Origin: Flavobacterium sp. LC2016-13 | GTDB lineage: Bacteria; Bacteroidota; Bacteroidia; Flavobacteriales; Flavobacteriaceae | Assembly (NCBI RefSeq): GCF_009707955.1 | Contig: NZ_WMDQ01000009.1 | Span: 62,001-126,000 of the forward strand | Length of the DNA stretch: 64,000 nt | Direction: 5' to 3' | Shown here: positions 15,923 to 23,457 of the stretch, in pieces | How positions within the stretch are numbered: the first letter of the stretch is position 1 | Layout of the letters: each line of letters opens with the position of its first letter | The notes under the pieces: model-generated | Databases searched by the model: none | Told to the model about the DNA's origin: nothing | The model's input: the letters and a program-made list of their open reading frames with translations, nothing else | Translations under genes and position numbers: made by a program

Positions 15923-17269
15923 TTAAATTCCTGTGAAATTGCTAGGTGTTATCTGCATTAATTCTTCCTTAATAGCATCAGAAACCTCTAAAGTCGCAAT
16001 AAAATTGTGTATTGCTTTTTTGTCAATCGCTTCATTTGTTCTGGTTAAACCTTTTAAAGCTTCATACGGATTTGGATATGCTTCACGACGTAAAATTGTC
16101 TGAATTGCTTCTGCTACAACTGCCCAGTTTTTCTCTAAATCCTCGGCAAATTTACCTTCGTTTAAAAGTAATTTGTTTAACCCTTTTAATGATGCTTCAA
16201 AAGCAATAATAGTGTGTCCCATCGGAACTCCAATATTACGTAAAACGGTACTGTCAGTTAAATCACGCTGTAATCTTGAGATTGGTAATTTAGCAGATAA
16301 ATGTTCAAAAATAGCATTAGCCATTCCTAAATTTCCTTCAGAATTTTCAAAATCAATTGGGTTTACTTTATGTGGCATTGCCGATGATCCGATTTCTCCG
16401 GCTTTGATTTTTTGTTTAAAATAATCCATAGAAACATACGTCCAGATATCACGGTCTAAATCGATAATGATATTGTTGATTCTTTTTAATGCATCAAAAA
16501 ATGCAGCAAAATGATCGTAATGTTCTATTTGAGTTGTTGGGAAAGAATGGTGCAAACCAAGATCTGTTTCTACAAATTTACTACCAAATTTTTTCCAGTC
16601 GATTTGTGGATATGCCACGTGATGTGCATTATAATTTCCTGTTGCTCCACCAAATTTAGCCGCAAACGGAATATTGAATAACAAACGCATTTGCTCTTCT
16701 AAACGTTCTACAAAAACCAAAAGTTCTTTACCCAAACGAGTAGGAGAAGCCGGTTGTCCGTGCGTACGGGCCAACATTGAAATGTCTTTCCATTCTACGC
16801 TTAATTCCTTTAATTTTGAAATCAAAGCAATTAAAGATGGCATATAAACCTGCTCAAAAGCTTCTTTTGTAGAAAGCGGAATAGCTGTATTATTAATATC
16901 CTGAGATGTTAATCCGAAGTGAATGAACTCTTTATATTGAGATAAACCTAATTTTTCAAAAGCATCTTTAATAAAATACTCAACGGCTTTTACGTCGTGG
17001 TTCGTTACTTTTTCAGTCTCTTTAATCCAAAGTGCATCTTCTGTAGAAAATTTTCTATAGATATCGCGTAAACTGTCAAATAAATTTGGGTTTACACCAG
17101 AAAGTTGAGGTAATGGCACTTCGCACAAGGCAATAAAGTATTCAATTTCAACCAATACACGGTATTTGATTAAAGCTTCTTCAGAGAAATAAGGTGCTAA
17201 TGAAAGGGTTTTGCTTCTATATCTTCCGTCAATTGGCGATATAGCATTCAATTCGTTTAAAGTAGTCAT
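15923..17269 (-). CDS. purB: Adenylosuccinate lyase
   Basis: 448 residues, the usual length. The fumarase/aspartase-superfamily signature is GSSAMPHKVNPIDFENSEGN at residues 294-313, whose flexible serine loop carries the catalytic Ser. Other conserved blocks are TSQDINNT (about 121-128) and RTHGQPASPT (about 168-177). The enzyme acts twice in purine synthesis, on SAICAR and on adenylosuccinate, releasing fumarate. It is monocistronic, with a -7 box at 17295 and a terminator at 15867-15900. Confidence 0.97.
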   Translation of the reverse strand: MTTLNELNAISPIDGRYRSKTLSLAPYFSEEALIKYRVLVEIEYFIALCEVPLPQLSGVNPNLFDSLRDIYRKFSTEDALWIKETEKVTNHDVKAVEYFIKDAFEKLGLSQYKEFIHFGLTSQDINNTAIPLSTKEAFEQVYMPSLIALISKLKELSVEWKDISMLARTHGQPASPTRLGKELLVFVERLEEQMRLLFNIPFAAKFGGATGNYNAHHVAYPQIDWKKFGSKFVETDLGLHHSFPTTQIEHYDHFAAFFDALKRINNIIIDLDRDIWTYVSMDYFKQKIKAGEIGSSAMPHKVNPIDFENSEGNLGMANAIFEHLSAKLPISRLQRDLTDSTVLRNIGVPMGHTIIAFEASLKGLNKLLLNEGKFAEDLEKNWAVVAEAIQTILRREAYPNPYEALKGLTRTNEAIDKKAIHNFIATLEVSDAIKEELMQITPSNFTGI

Positions 17270-17294
17270 TGTTATGTTGTTTGTTCGAAAGGTG

Positions 17295-17302
17295 CAAATA
17301 TA
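17295..17302 (-). promoter_or_regulatory. -7 box of purB
   Basis: The minus strand reads TATATTTG, a perfect TAnnTTTG, 26 bp before the start codon. Confidence 0.55.
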
Positions 17303-17373
17303 AACAGAATTTGCGGATTAGAAGTAATCACAAAGTCAATTGAAGACATTTTAAAAGGGAAAAAAACAGAAAA

Positions 17374-17458
17374 CACAAATTTCATGAATTGACACTAATT
17401 TTTTTATTTATCGTAAATAATTCGAAAGAATTAAGATTCGTGCTAATTGAAATTTGTG
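17374..17458. repeat. CACAAATTTCA inverted repeat
   Basis: CACAAATTTCA (17374-17384) and its exact reverse complement TGAAATTTGTG (17448-17458) flank related words (cactaatt / cgtgctaatt). It belongs to the same CACGAATT-like family as 8808-8834 and lies between the sirtuin stop and the purB promoter. Confidence 0.55.
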
Positions 17459-17476
17459 CTTACCTTTTTATTATTT

Positions 17477-18166
17477 CTAAATCAATTTTAATCTTTCTCT
17501 TAATTCTGCAACACCTTCAGACGCAACTTTTGCAATAACTTCAACTTTATTTTGAATATTAGGAATCGCAATTGGTTTAGGATCAATATAAAAAACAGGC
17601 GTAATACTATAGGTATAGGAAATTAATCCCGCCGCCGGATAAACTTGCAAAGATGTACCAATTACGGCAAAATAATCTGCAGTTTCAGTAATTTCAATAG
17701 CTTCTTCCAGCGCAGGAACATCTTCGCCAAACCAAACAATATGCGGACGTAACTGATGTCCGTTTTCGTCAAGATCGCCAGTATATAAATCGTCTGTCCA
17801 GTCTAAAATTAAATCTCTATTTCTAGTACTTCTTACCTTTAATAATTCTCCATGCAAATGCAAAACTTTCGTACTTCCGGCGCGTTCGTGCAAATCATCG
17901 ACATTTTGTGTGATGATATGAACATCAAAATCCTGTTCTAATTCTGCTAAAATTTGATGCCCTAAATTAGGCTGCACTTCCTTAAGCTGTTGGCGTCTTT
18001 TGTTATAAAAGTCTAAAACCAATTCCTGATTTTTATGCCAGCCTTCAGGAGTTGCAACTTCCATTACATCATGACCTTCCCATAATCCGTCGCTGTCGCG
18101 AAAAGTTTTAATTCCGCTTTCGGCACTAATTCCCGCACCCGTTAAAACAACAAGTTTCTTTTTCAT
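17477..18166 (-). CDS. SIR2-family NAD-dependent protein deacylase lacking zinc-binding cysteines
   Basis: 229 residues. The sirtuin core is intact: LTGAGISAESGIKTFRD (NAD site), ITQNVDDLHERAG (catalytic region), LHLHGELL (catalytic His), and IGTSLQVYPAAGL. A Tyr-x-x-Arg pair in LDFYNKRRQQ matches the class III signature associated with acidic acyl groups (succinyl/malonyl) in CobB and SIRT5. The protein contains no cysteine at all, so the usual Zn-binding Cys4 module is absent; a shorter acidic stretch (DWTDDLYTGDLDENG) occupies that place. It is probably a desuccinylase-type deacylase. Confidence 0.88.
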   Translation of the reverse strand: MKKKLVVLTGAGISAESGIKTFRDSDGLWEGHDVMEVATPEGWHKNQELVLDFYNKRRQQLKEVQPNLGHQILAELEQDFDVHIITQNVDDLHERAGSTKVLHLHGELLKVRSTRNRDLILDWTDDLYTGDLDENGHQLRPHIVWFGEDVPALEEAIEITETADYFAVIGTSLQVYPAAGLISYTYSITPVFYIDPKPIAIPNIQNKVEVIAKVASEGVAELRERLKLI

Positions 18167-18271
18167 CTTATTAAATTAAAAGATAAAAATAGTGATTTAC
18201 TCCTCCAATTCATTAAAAAATAAGACTTGATTATTTAAAACTTTGAGAAGCAATTAGGGTAATTATACGTA

Positions 18272-18302
18272 TTGTTCGGGTTTTACAAATTATTTAATTT
18301 TA
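18272..18302 (+). promoter_or_regulatory. Promoter of the kinase/hydroxylase/sulfotransferase cassette
   Basis: TTG (18272-18274) and TAATTTTA (18295-18302, one base from TAnnTTTG) are separated by 20 bp. Transcription would start near 18309, about 20 nt before the 18330 ATG. Confidence 0.45.
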
Positions 18303-18329
18303 GTGTGGATAAAAGAAAATAAGTTTTAA

Positions 18330-18893
18330 ATGATTTTAGTACAATTTACAGGATTATCGGGTTCGGGAAAAACGACATTAGCGCAAAACGTTACCTCTTT
18401 GCTGCTTGAAAACGGTTATAAAGTCGAAATAATTGACGGAGATGTTTATCGTAAAACGATTTGCAAAGATTTAGGATTTTCTAAAAAAGACCGCTGCGAA
18501 AATGTCAGACGCCTTTTTAATGTTGGTAAAAATTTTGTTCAAGAAGATACAATCGTTTTAATATCAGTAATAAATCCGTATGAAAATCTAAGAAATGAAT
18601 TGAGAAAATATTCATTTGTAAGAACCGTATTTTTAGATTGTTCCATAGATAACCTCATTAAAAGAGATCCGAAAGGACTGTATAAAAAAGCGTTGCTTCC
18701 GGATAACGACAGCAATAAAATAAATAATTTTACAGGAATAAGCGATGTTTTCGAAACTCCCGCAAAAGCAGATTTAGTATTAAAAACAGATTTAGAAGCG
18801 GTTTCTTTTTCAACCAATAAACTTTACGAGTTTATTATTGAAAGCGTATCTTATGTAAATTTGAATAACTTAGAGTTAAAATCTAATTTGTAA
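18330..18893 (+). CDS. Adenylylsulfate kinase-like P-loop kinase
   Basis: 187 residues. The Walker A is GLSGSGKT (residues 8-15). It is followed by IIDGDVYRKTICKDLGFSKKDR, which matches the APS kinase DGDxxR...LGFS..DR pattern, and then VRTVFLDCSIDNLIKRDPKGLYKKA, matching the family's RDPKGLY block. APS kinase makes PAPS from APS. No ATP sulfurylase is next to it, so PAPS supply would depend on genes elsewhere, or the kinase may act on another substrate. It leads a tight cluster with a hydroxylase (15 bp gap) and a sulfotransferase (9 bp gap), consistent with making the PAPS used by the latter. Confidence 0.85.
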   Translation: MILVQFTGLSGSGKTTLAQNVTSLLLENGYKVEIIDGDVYRKTICKDLGFSKKDRCENVRRLFNVGKNFVQEDTIVLISVINPYENLRNELRKYSFVRTVFLDCSIDNLIKRDPKGLYKKALLPDNDSNKINNFTGISDVFETPAKADLVLKTDLEAVSFSTNKLYEFIIESVSYVNLNNLELKSNL

Positions 18894-18908
18894 ACCAATT
18901 ATAAATAT

Positions 18909-19592
18909 ATGAATCCTTCTTCAAGCAAACTTCCTATTTCTTTTTCTATTGATAAATTACAAAATGATCTTATTATATGCGAAAAGGATTTATGGACACC
19001 GCATTTTAATACAAACAGATATGAAGGAAACTGGACAAGTGTTTCTTTAAGATCGCAATCTGGTTTAACTAATGATATTATGTCATTTGCAAATCAGGAA
19101 TATAAAAATACAAGTTTGCTCGATCGCTGTCATTATTTTAAGGAAATTATGGATTGGTTTCAATGCGAAAAAGAAGCTGTGAGATTGCTGCGCTTAGATC
19201 CTAAAAGTGAAATTAAAGAACATGTTGATAACGATACTTCTTATGAAGATGGTTTTTTTAGAATTCATATTCCCATTATAACGAATTCTGACGTGTTTTT
19301 TTATGTGGATAAAAAACTTGTTCCCATGAAAATGGGAGAATGCTGGTACGCTAATTTTCAGCTTCCGCATAGTGTCGAAAATAAAAGTAACGAACCGCGT
19401 ATTCATTTTACACTCGATTGTATCAGAAATGAATGGTCTGATGAATTGTTTGCTAAAATGGGTTTTGATATTCAGTATTCTCCAAATAAAAATGAATATT
19501 CAGACGAGATGAAACAACAAATTATTGCTGAACTTTCTCGAAATCCATCAGAAACATCGGCTAAACTTATTGCAGCGTTACAAGAAAAATAA
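18909..19592 (+). CDS. Aspartyl/asparaginyl beta-hydroxylase-like 2-oxoglutarate dioxygenase
   Basis: 227 residues. The Asp/Asn hydroxylase fold is suggested by VRLLRLDPKSEIKEHVDND (candidate Fe ligand H105, D107), a central FFRIHIPIITN strand, GECWYANFQLPHSVEN (candidate second Fe ligand H154) and PRIHFTLDC (R164 as the likely 2-oxoglutarate anchor). The family hydroxylates Asp or Asn side chains or related substrates using Fe(II), oxygen and 2-oxoglutarate. It sits between an APS kinase-like gene and a sulfotransferase-like gene, so hydroxylation followed by sulfation of one substrate is a reasonable idea, though not shown. Confidence 0.82.
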   Translation: MNPSSSKLPISFSIDKLQNDLIICEKDLWTPHFNTNRYEGNWTSVSLRSQSGLTNDIMSFANQEYKNTSLLDRCHYFKEIMDWFQCEKEAVRLLRLDPKSEIKEHVDNDTSYEDGFFRIHIPIITNSDVFFYVDKKLVPMKMGECWYANFQLPHSVENKSNEPRIHFTLDCIRNEWSDELFAKMGFDIQYSPNKNEYSDEMKQQIIAELSRNPSETSAKLIAALQEK

Positions 19593-19601
19593 AATTCACA
19601 A

Positions 19602-20570
19602 ATGGAAAACATACATCATCCTCTTTTTAATTGGATCCCGAATAATTTGGTCGAAAAAGATAATCAGGTATATTTTGAATGGATTTATCTGGGCGATCTA
19701 AAATATGTCGAACCTTTTTTTGATGAAACTATTTTGAAATGCCTAAGTCATGAGTACAATTCAAAAGCATTTAAAATAATAAGCACTGTAGAAAATCTTA
19801 TAGAATGGTCTGAAGAATTAATTTCAGTCGAATTAAAATCGTTGGTTTTTCATGTTTCGCGTTGCGGTTCTACGATGTTGAGCCAGTCTCTGGCAACTTC
19901 TTCAGAAAATATAATGATTTCTGAAGCGCCAATTATAGATCAAATTTTAAGAAGTGATCTTTTTAGTTTAGGGAAAAAAGAGGTTCTTATAAAAGCTGTA
20001 TTAAAATTATTAGGTCAAAAAAGATTTCCGGAACAGCAGCATTTAATCATAAAACTAGATGCCTGGCATATTTTTAAAGCACCTTATTTAAGATTTGTTT
20101 TTCCTCAAATACCTTTTGCCTTGCTGTATAGAAACCCAACGGAAGTTTTAAAATCGCATCAAAAAAAGATGGGAATGCACATGGTGCCTAACGTATTGCC
20201 TGCAAATGTTTTTGGAATTTCGGCTAAAGAAATGGAGGAAATAAGTTTTCAGCAATATGGCGCACTGGTTTTAGAGAAATATTTTCAGGGATTTCTTGAT
20301 TTTTATGAAGAAGATAAAAATGTTACAATCCTTAATTATAATGAAGGAATGAAACAGGTTGTAGAGCAATTTTTAACATTCATTAACGCCAATTATTCTA
20401 ATAATGAATTAGACAAAATGTACGATCGTTTACAAAAACATTCTAAAAATGAAAATGCTGATTTTACCGGAGATGCCTTTAAAGAAGAATCTTTGCAGAT
20501 AGATTTTGAAACGCTTACTATTTTGCACGACAAATTGAATAATAAATTTCTTGAATATTCAGATCGTTGA
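19602..20570 (+). CDS. Sulfotransferase-like protein
   Basis: 322 residues. A PAPS-type P-loop occurs at FHVSRCGSTMLSQSLA (R87-C-G-S-T), with the usual second-strand region ISEAPIIDQIL. A likely 3'-phosphate binding block is FALLYRNPTEVLKSHQKKMG, which matches the R-[ND]P-x-[ED] pattern of sulfotransferases. The N-terminal 75 residues look like an extra domain. It is third in the cassette. The acceptor is unknown; the neighbouring hydroxylase may supply the hydroxyl group. Confidence 0.8.
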   Translation: MENIHHPLFNWIPNNLVEKDNQVYFEWIYLGDLKYVEPFFDETILKCLSHEYNSKAFKIISTVENLIEWSEELISVELKSLVFHVSRCGSTMLSQSLATSSENIMISEAPIIDQILRSDLFSLGKKEVLIKAVLKLLGQKRFPEQQHLIIKLDAWHIFKAPYLRFVFPQIPFALLYRNPTEVLKSHQKKMGMHMVPNVLPANVFGISAKEMEEISFQQYGALVLEKYFQGFLDFYEEDKNVTILNYNEGMKQVVEQFLTFINANYSNNELDKMYDRLQKHSKNENADFTGDAFKEESLQIDFETLTILHDKLNNKFLEYSDR

Positions 20571-20600
20571 AGCATAAATGTTTTTTCTTACTTTTATCCA

Positions 20601-20975
20601 ATGAAAAAGCTACTTTTATTACTAGTCTTTCCGGCGAATACTGTTTTGGTTGCCCAAACTAAAACGGATAATATAATTTCATTTAGTAGCAATACTTCTG
20701 TAGTAAATTTTGAATTTTCACAGAAGGATAATTATGCTATAGATTATCAAAAATACCTGAATTTCCCTATTCAGTTTTCTATTTATAATCCTAAGCCGGG
20801 TTTTAATCCTTATAAAATAGAATCGCAAAAATATTATTCTTTTGCACATACTAATGTATTGCTTAAAAGGGAAATGAGTAATATAGAACCGGAACCAATT
20901 TTTCCAAATCAAGATAAAAAGAAAAGCTTTGGCGAAGCTATTTTTGAGGATGTAGTTGATGGACTTTTTAAATAA
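20601..20975 (+). CDS. Small secreted protein of unknown function
   Basis: 124 residues with a short signal peptide (MKKLLLLLVFPANTVLVAQ). The mature part has mixed strand content, no cysteines, and an acidic/Lys-rich tail (NQDKKKSFGEAIFEDVVDGLFK). It follows the sulfotransferase by 30 bp on the same strand and may belong to that transcript. A separate box TACTTTTA near 20589 would also fit its own start. I do not recognise the family. Confidence 0.6.
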   Translation: MKKLLLLLVFPANTVLVAQTKTDNIISFSSNTSVVNFEFSQKDNYAIDYQKYLNFPIQFSIYNPKPGFNPYKIESQKYYSFAHTNVLLKREMSNIEPEPIFPNQDKKKSFGEAIFEDVVDGLFK

Positions 20976-21014
20976 AAATCGAAATAAAGCAACCCAAATA
21001 CTTCTTTTAAAATG

Positions 21015-21022
21015 TATTTTTG
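21015..21022 (+). promoter_or_regulatory. -7 box of trmH
   Basis: TATTTTTG, a perfect TAnnTTTG, lies 18 bp before the 21041 ATG. Confidence 0.5.
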
Positions 21023-21040
21023 CTTTAAATAAGATTTAAA

Positions 21041-21703
21041 ATGATTGATTTAGATTACCTCGCTTTTCTTGAAAATATATTAACGGATAATCGCAAAGAA
21101 AAATTTCTGAAAGTTCTCGGAAACAGAACAAAACATTTTACTATTGTTGTTGAAGATATTTTTCAGATGCACAATACAAGTGCGGTTATGCGTAGTTGTG
21201 AGGTTTTTGGAATTCAGGAACTTAACGTTATTGAACAGCGTTACGGAAAACGAATTGATAAAGAAATTGCAATGGGCGCCCAAAAATGGGTTGATATTAA
21301 TAAATTCGATTCTGTTACCAATTGTATTTCAACATTAAAAAATCAAGGCTATCAAATTATTGCCACAACGCCCCATGAAAATGATTGTTTGATGGAAGAT
21401 TTTGATATTACAAAACCAAGTGCTTTATTTTTTGGAACTGAAAGAGACGGATTATCGGAGGAAATTCTGGAAAAAGCTGATGGTTTTTTAAAAATCCCTA
21501 TGGTTGGTTTTACAGAAAGTTTAAATATTTCTGTTTCAGCCGCAATCATTATTCAAAACCTGACAAACAGATTGCGTGAATCTGATGTAAACTGGCAATT
21601 AACAGACGAAGAAATTCTTGAAAAACGTTTAGATTGGGCTAAAAACTCAATAAAAGATATTAAACGAATTGAGGCTCGTTATTTCGAGGAAAACCCACGA
21701 TGA
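21041..21703 (+). CDS. trmH: TrmH-type tRNA/rRNA 2'-O-ribose methyltransferase (SpoU)
   Basis: 220 residues. The three SPOUT motifs are present: motif 1 MHNTSAVMRSCEVFG (N45, R51), motif 2 LFFGTERDGLSEEI, and motif 3 MVGFTESLNISVSAAIII. The overall length and the C-terminal helical tail (EILEKRLDWAKNSIKDIKRIE) fit TrmH, which methylates G18 in the tRNA D-loop. A different RNA target within the SpoU group cannot be excluded by eye. Confidence 0.9.
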   Translation: MIDLDYLAFLENILTDNRKEKFLKVLGNRTKHFTIVVEDIFQMHNTSAVMRSCEVFGIQELNVIEQRYGKRIDKEIAMGAQKWVDINKFDSVTNCISTLKNQGYQIIATTPHENDCLMEDFDITKPSALFFGTERDGLSEEILEKADGFLKIPMVGFTESLNISVSAAIIIQNLTNRLRESDVNWQLTDEEILEKRLDWAKNSIKDIKRIEARYFEENPR

Positions 21704-21723
21704 TTTCGATTTCGCTTTCCTGA

Positions 21724-21797
21724 AAGGTTTCCAAAACCTTGTAGGTGTTTATTATGTAGACCTTTAAATTCTAAACCTACAAGGTTTTGGAAACCTT
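21724..21797. terminator. Large inverted repeat between convergent genes
   Basis: A 23-bp perfect inverted repeat (21724-21746 with 21775-21797) has a 28-nt loop. Each arm is itself near-palindromic (AAGGTTTCCAAAACCTT). It lies between trmH and the convergent lipoprotein gene and probably ends both transcripts. It belongs to the same AACCT/AGGTT palindrome family as 3857, 8903 and 27989. Confidence 0.65.
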
Positions 21798-21848
21798 GCA
21801 GGATAAAAATTCATGAAAATTCGTGAGAATTTGTGGCAGAAAAAATAT

Positions 21849-22739
21849 TTATCTTCCAAAAGAATCATAGTTGTTTTCGGCGTATTTTTCAAAACGCTTC
21901 AGTAAAACGACATTTTCTTTTTCAACATTTGTCAATTCACTATTTACATTATCTGAAACCGGAATATACCAATCTACGCTATCAAAGAACTGACGAACCG
22001 TTTTTGTTTTAAAAGTAAGTCCGTGTCTGGCGAAAATGGTATTTCTAAGAATCTCCAAATCAATTTTCTTTAGATTTTTAACATCAGATTCTTTCAGTTT
22101 TTGTGTTGATGAATTGATGGTTAAAATGCTTTCTGAAGCTGCTCTGTATACAGTCGACATATAGGTTTCAGGTTTGCCGCTTTCTGTGTCTTCTCCTTCA
22201 TCTGTTACCTCTTCTTCTTTTGGATTTGCGTAATCAATGTACAATCCTCCCTCCGGAAGCATTACATTTGGGTTATACTTAAAATCTTTTTTAGCAAGTT
22301 CAAACTTTCTTTTAGTAACTTCTTTTTTAGTATTATTGGCAGTCCATGTTCCCACTAAAAGAGTATCATTTTTTATTTCAAAATCAAAAACACCATCATT
22401 TTTATCATCGCCAGGTTCTTTAAGTACAAAATGAATTGTATTGCCTTCTACCGTCATCTGGCCTTTAAGCGCTCTGCTATTTCCGGCAACAACGCTTTGT
22501 CCGGTAACTTCTGTTAATGTAATTTTTTTGATGATAATATTGATCTTGTTGACATCGTTTTCTTTTTGAATTCCGTTTGTATCACGTTCTAAAGCAGTAA
22601 AATCGCCTACGTATGAACCATACAAATCAGTTTTAATTTCTTTAGCCAGACTTTCGGCGCTGTCTTTTACAGTTTTTTTCTCTTTAGAATTACAAGAAAA
22701 AAGGAATATCGATAACAGTAAACAAAAAAGTTTTTTCAT
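21849..22739 (-). CDS. Lipoprotein with YARHG domain
   Basis: 296 residues. The lipobox is LFSCNSKEKK at the end of a 16-residue signal, so it is membrane-anchored. Residues about 225-285 match the YARHG pattern (LEILRNTIFARHGLTFKTK...FFDSVDWYIP...LTNVEKENVVLLKRFE). That domain is thought to be extracellular and possibly to bind or act on cell-wall components. The middle part (55-165) is a beta-rich domain that might bind a ligand. It overlaps the upstream DUF2306 gene by 4 bp (ATGA), so the two are translationally coupled. Confidence 0.82.
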   Translation of the reverse strand: MKKLFCLLLSIFLFSCNSKEKKTVKDSAESLAKEIKTDLYGSYVGDFTALERDTNGIQKENDVNKINIIIKKITLTEVTGQSVVAGNSRALKGQMTVEGNTIHFVLKEPGDDKNDGVFDFEIKNDTLLVGTWTANNTKKEVTKRKFELAKKDFKYNPNVMLPEGGLYIDYANPKEEEVTDEGEDTESGKPETYMSTVYRAASESILTINSSTQKLKESDVKNLKKIDLEILRNTIFARHGLTFKTKTVRQFFDSVDWYIPVSDNVNSELTNVEKENVVLLKRFEKYAENNYDSFGR

Positions 22740-23371
22740 TTTTTTAATTGGTTATAAAGATAATATTCAACGATTAATAAATTAGGAATCCAGCCCAGCC
22801 AAGCTATGATTTGGTAAACATCCATAGGCGAGGGGTGAAACAAATATACTAGAATAACCTTCCAGAAACGCAAGGTTATTGCAGAAAATGTTAAAGCAAA
22901 ACTTCGAAGCATAAATGCCTTGTGCCCAACGATATTTTTGTTTTTGATAAAGAGAAAACCTTTCAGTGTAAAGTAAAACCATAGAAGAGATAAACTAACA
23001 AATGAGATTTTGGAATACAAGCCTCCATTCGCAAAAAGACCAATAAATAATCCGGAAGGCGCACTTAGAAACAAAACGACTAAAACATAAAATTTGCCTA
23101 TGTTTCGATGTAATTTCGGGTATTTTTTTAAAAGAGAATTGTTGAATTGAAAAAATCCGGCGAGCAAAACAAAAATTGCCGAATACACATGGAGATAGAA
23201 AAATGTGAGGTAAAAAGGAATTTCAGTAACTTCAGTTTGTTTGATTTGAAGAAAAGCAACTTCATTTTTAAATGGAATGTACTGCCATGTGATTTTAATC
23301 ATCAATATGAAAAAATAGCTAAAGCAAACTATCCATGCAAAGGGCAAAAAAATACGGAGGTTTTTTTTCAA
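22736..23371 (-). CDS. DUF2306-type integral membrane protein
   Basis: 211 residues with about six hydrophobic helices. The pattern HVYSAIFVLLAGFFQF, then KLHRNIGKFYVLVVLFLSAPSGLFIG, then GHKAFMLRSFALTFSAITLRFW matches DUF2306, with conserved His residues in the helices. The start is TTG at 23371; no nearby ATG would keep the first helix. It overlaps the YARHG lipoprotein gene by 4 bp. Function unknown. Confidence 0.78.
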   Translation of the reverse strand: MKKNLRIFLPFAWIVCFSYFFILMIKITWQYIPFKNEVAFLQIKQTEVTEIPFYLTFFYLHVYSAIFVLLAGFFQFNNSLLKKYPKLHRNIGKFYVLVVLFLSAPSGLFIGLFANGGLYSKISFVSLSLLWFYFTLKGFLFIKNKNIVGHKAFMLRSFALTFSAITLRFWKVILVYLFHPSPMDVYQIIAWLGWIPNLLIVEYYLYNQLKK

Positions 23372-23409
23372 TTTTAATTTGAAGATTATTTAGCGTAAAT
23401 GTAAAAAAA

Positions 23410-23437
23410 ATCCCCCGATACTTTTGTATTGAGGGAT
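23410..23437 (-). terminator. Terminator after the PepSY gene
   Basis: ATCCCCCGATAC / GTATTGAGGGAT forms a 12-bp stem with one G-T pair, one mismatch and a TTTT loop. On the minus strand it is followed by a run of Ts. It closes the operon ending at 23458. Confidence 0.75.
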
Positions 23438-23457
23438 GTATTGTAAATGAGATTATT

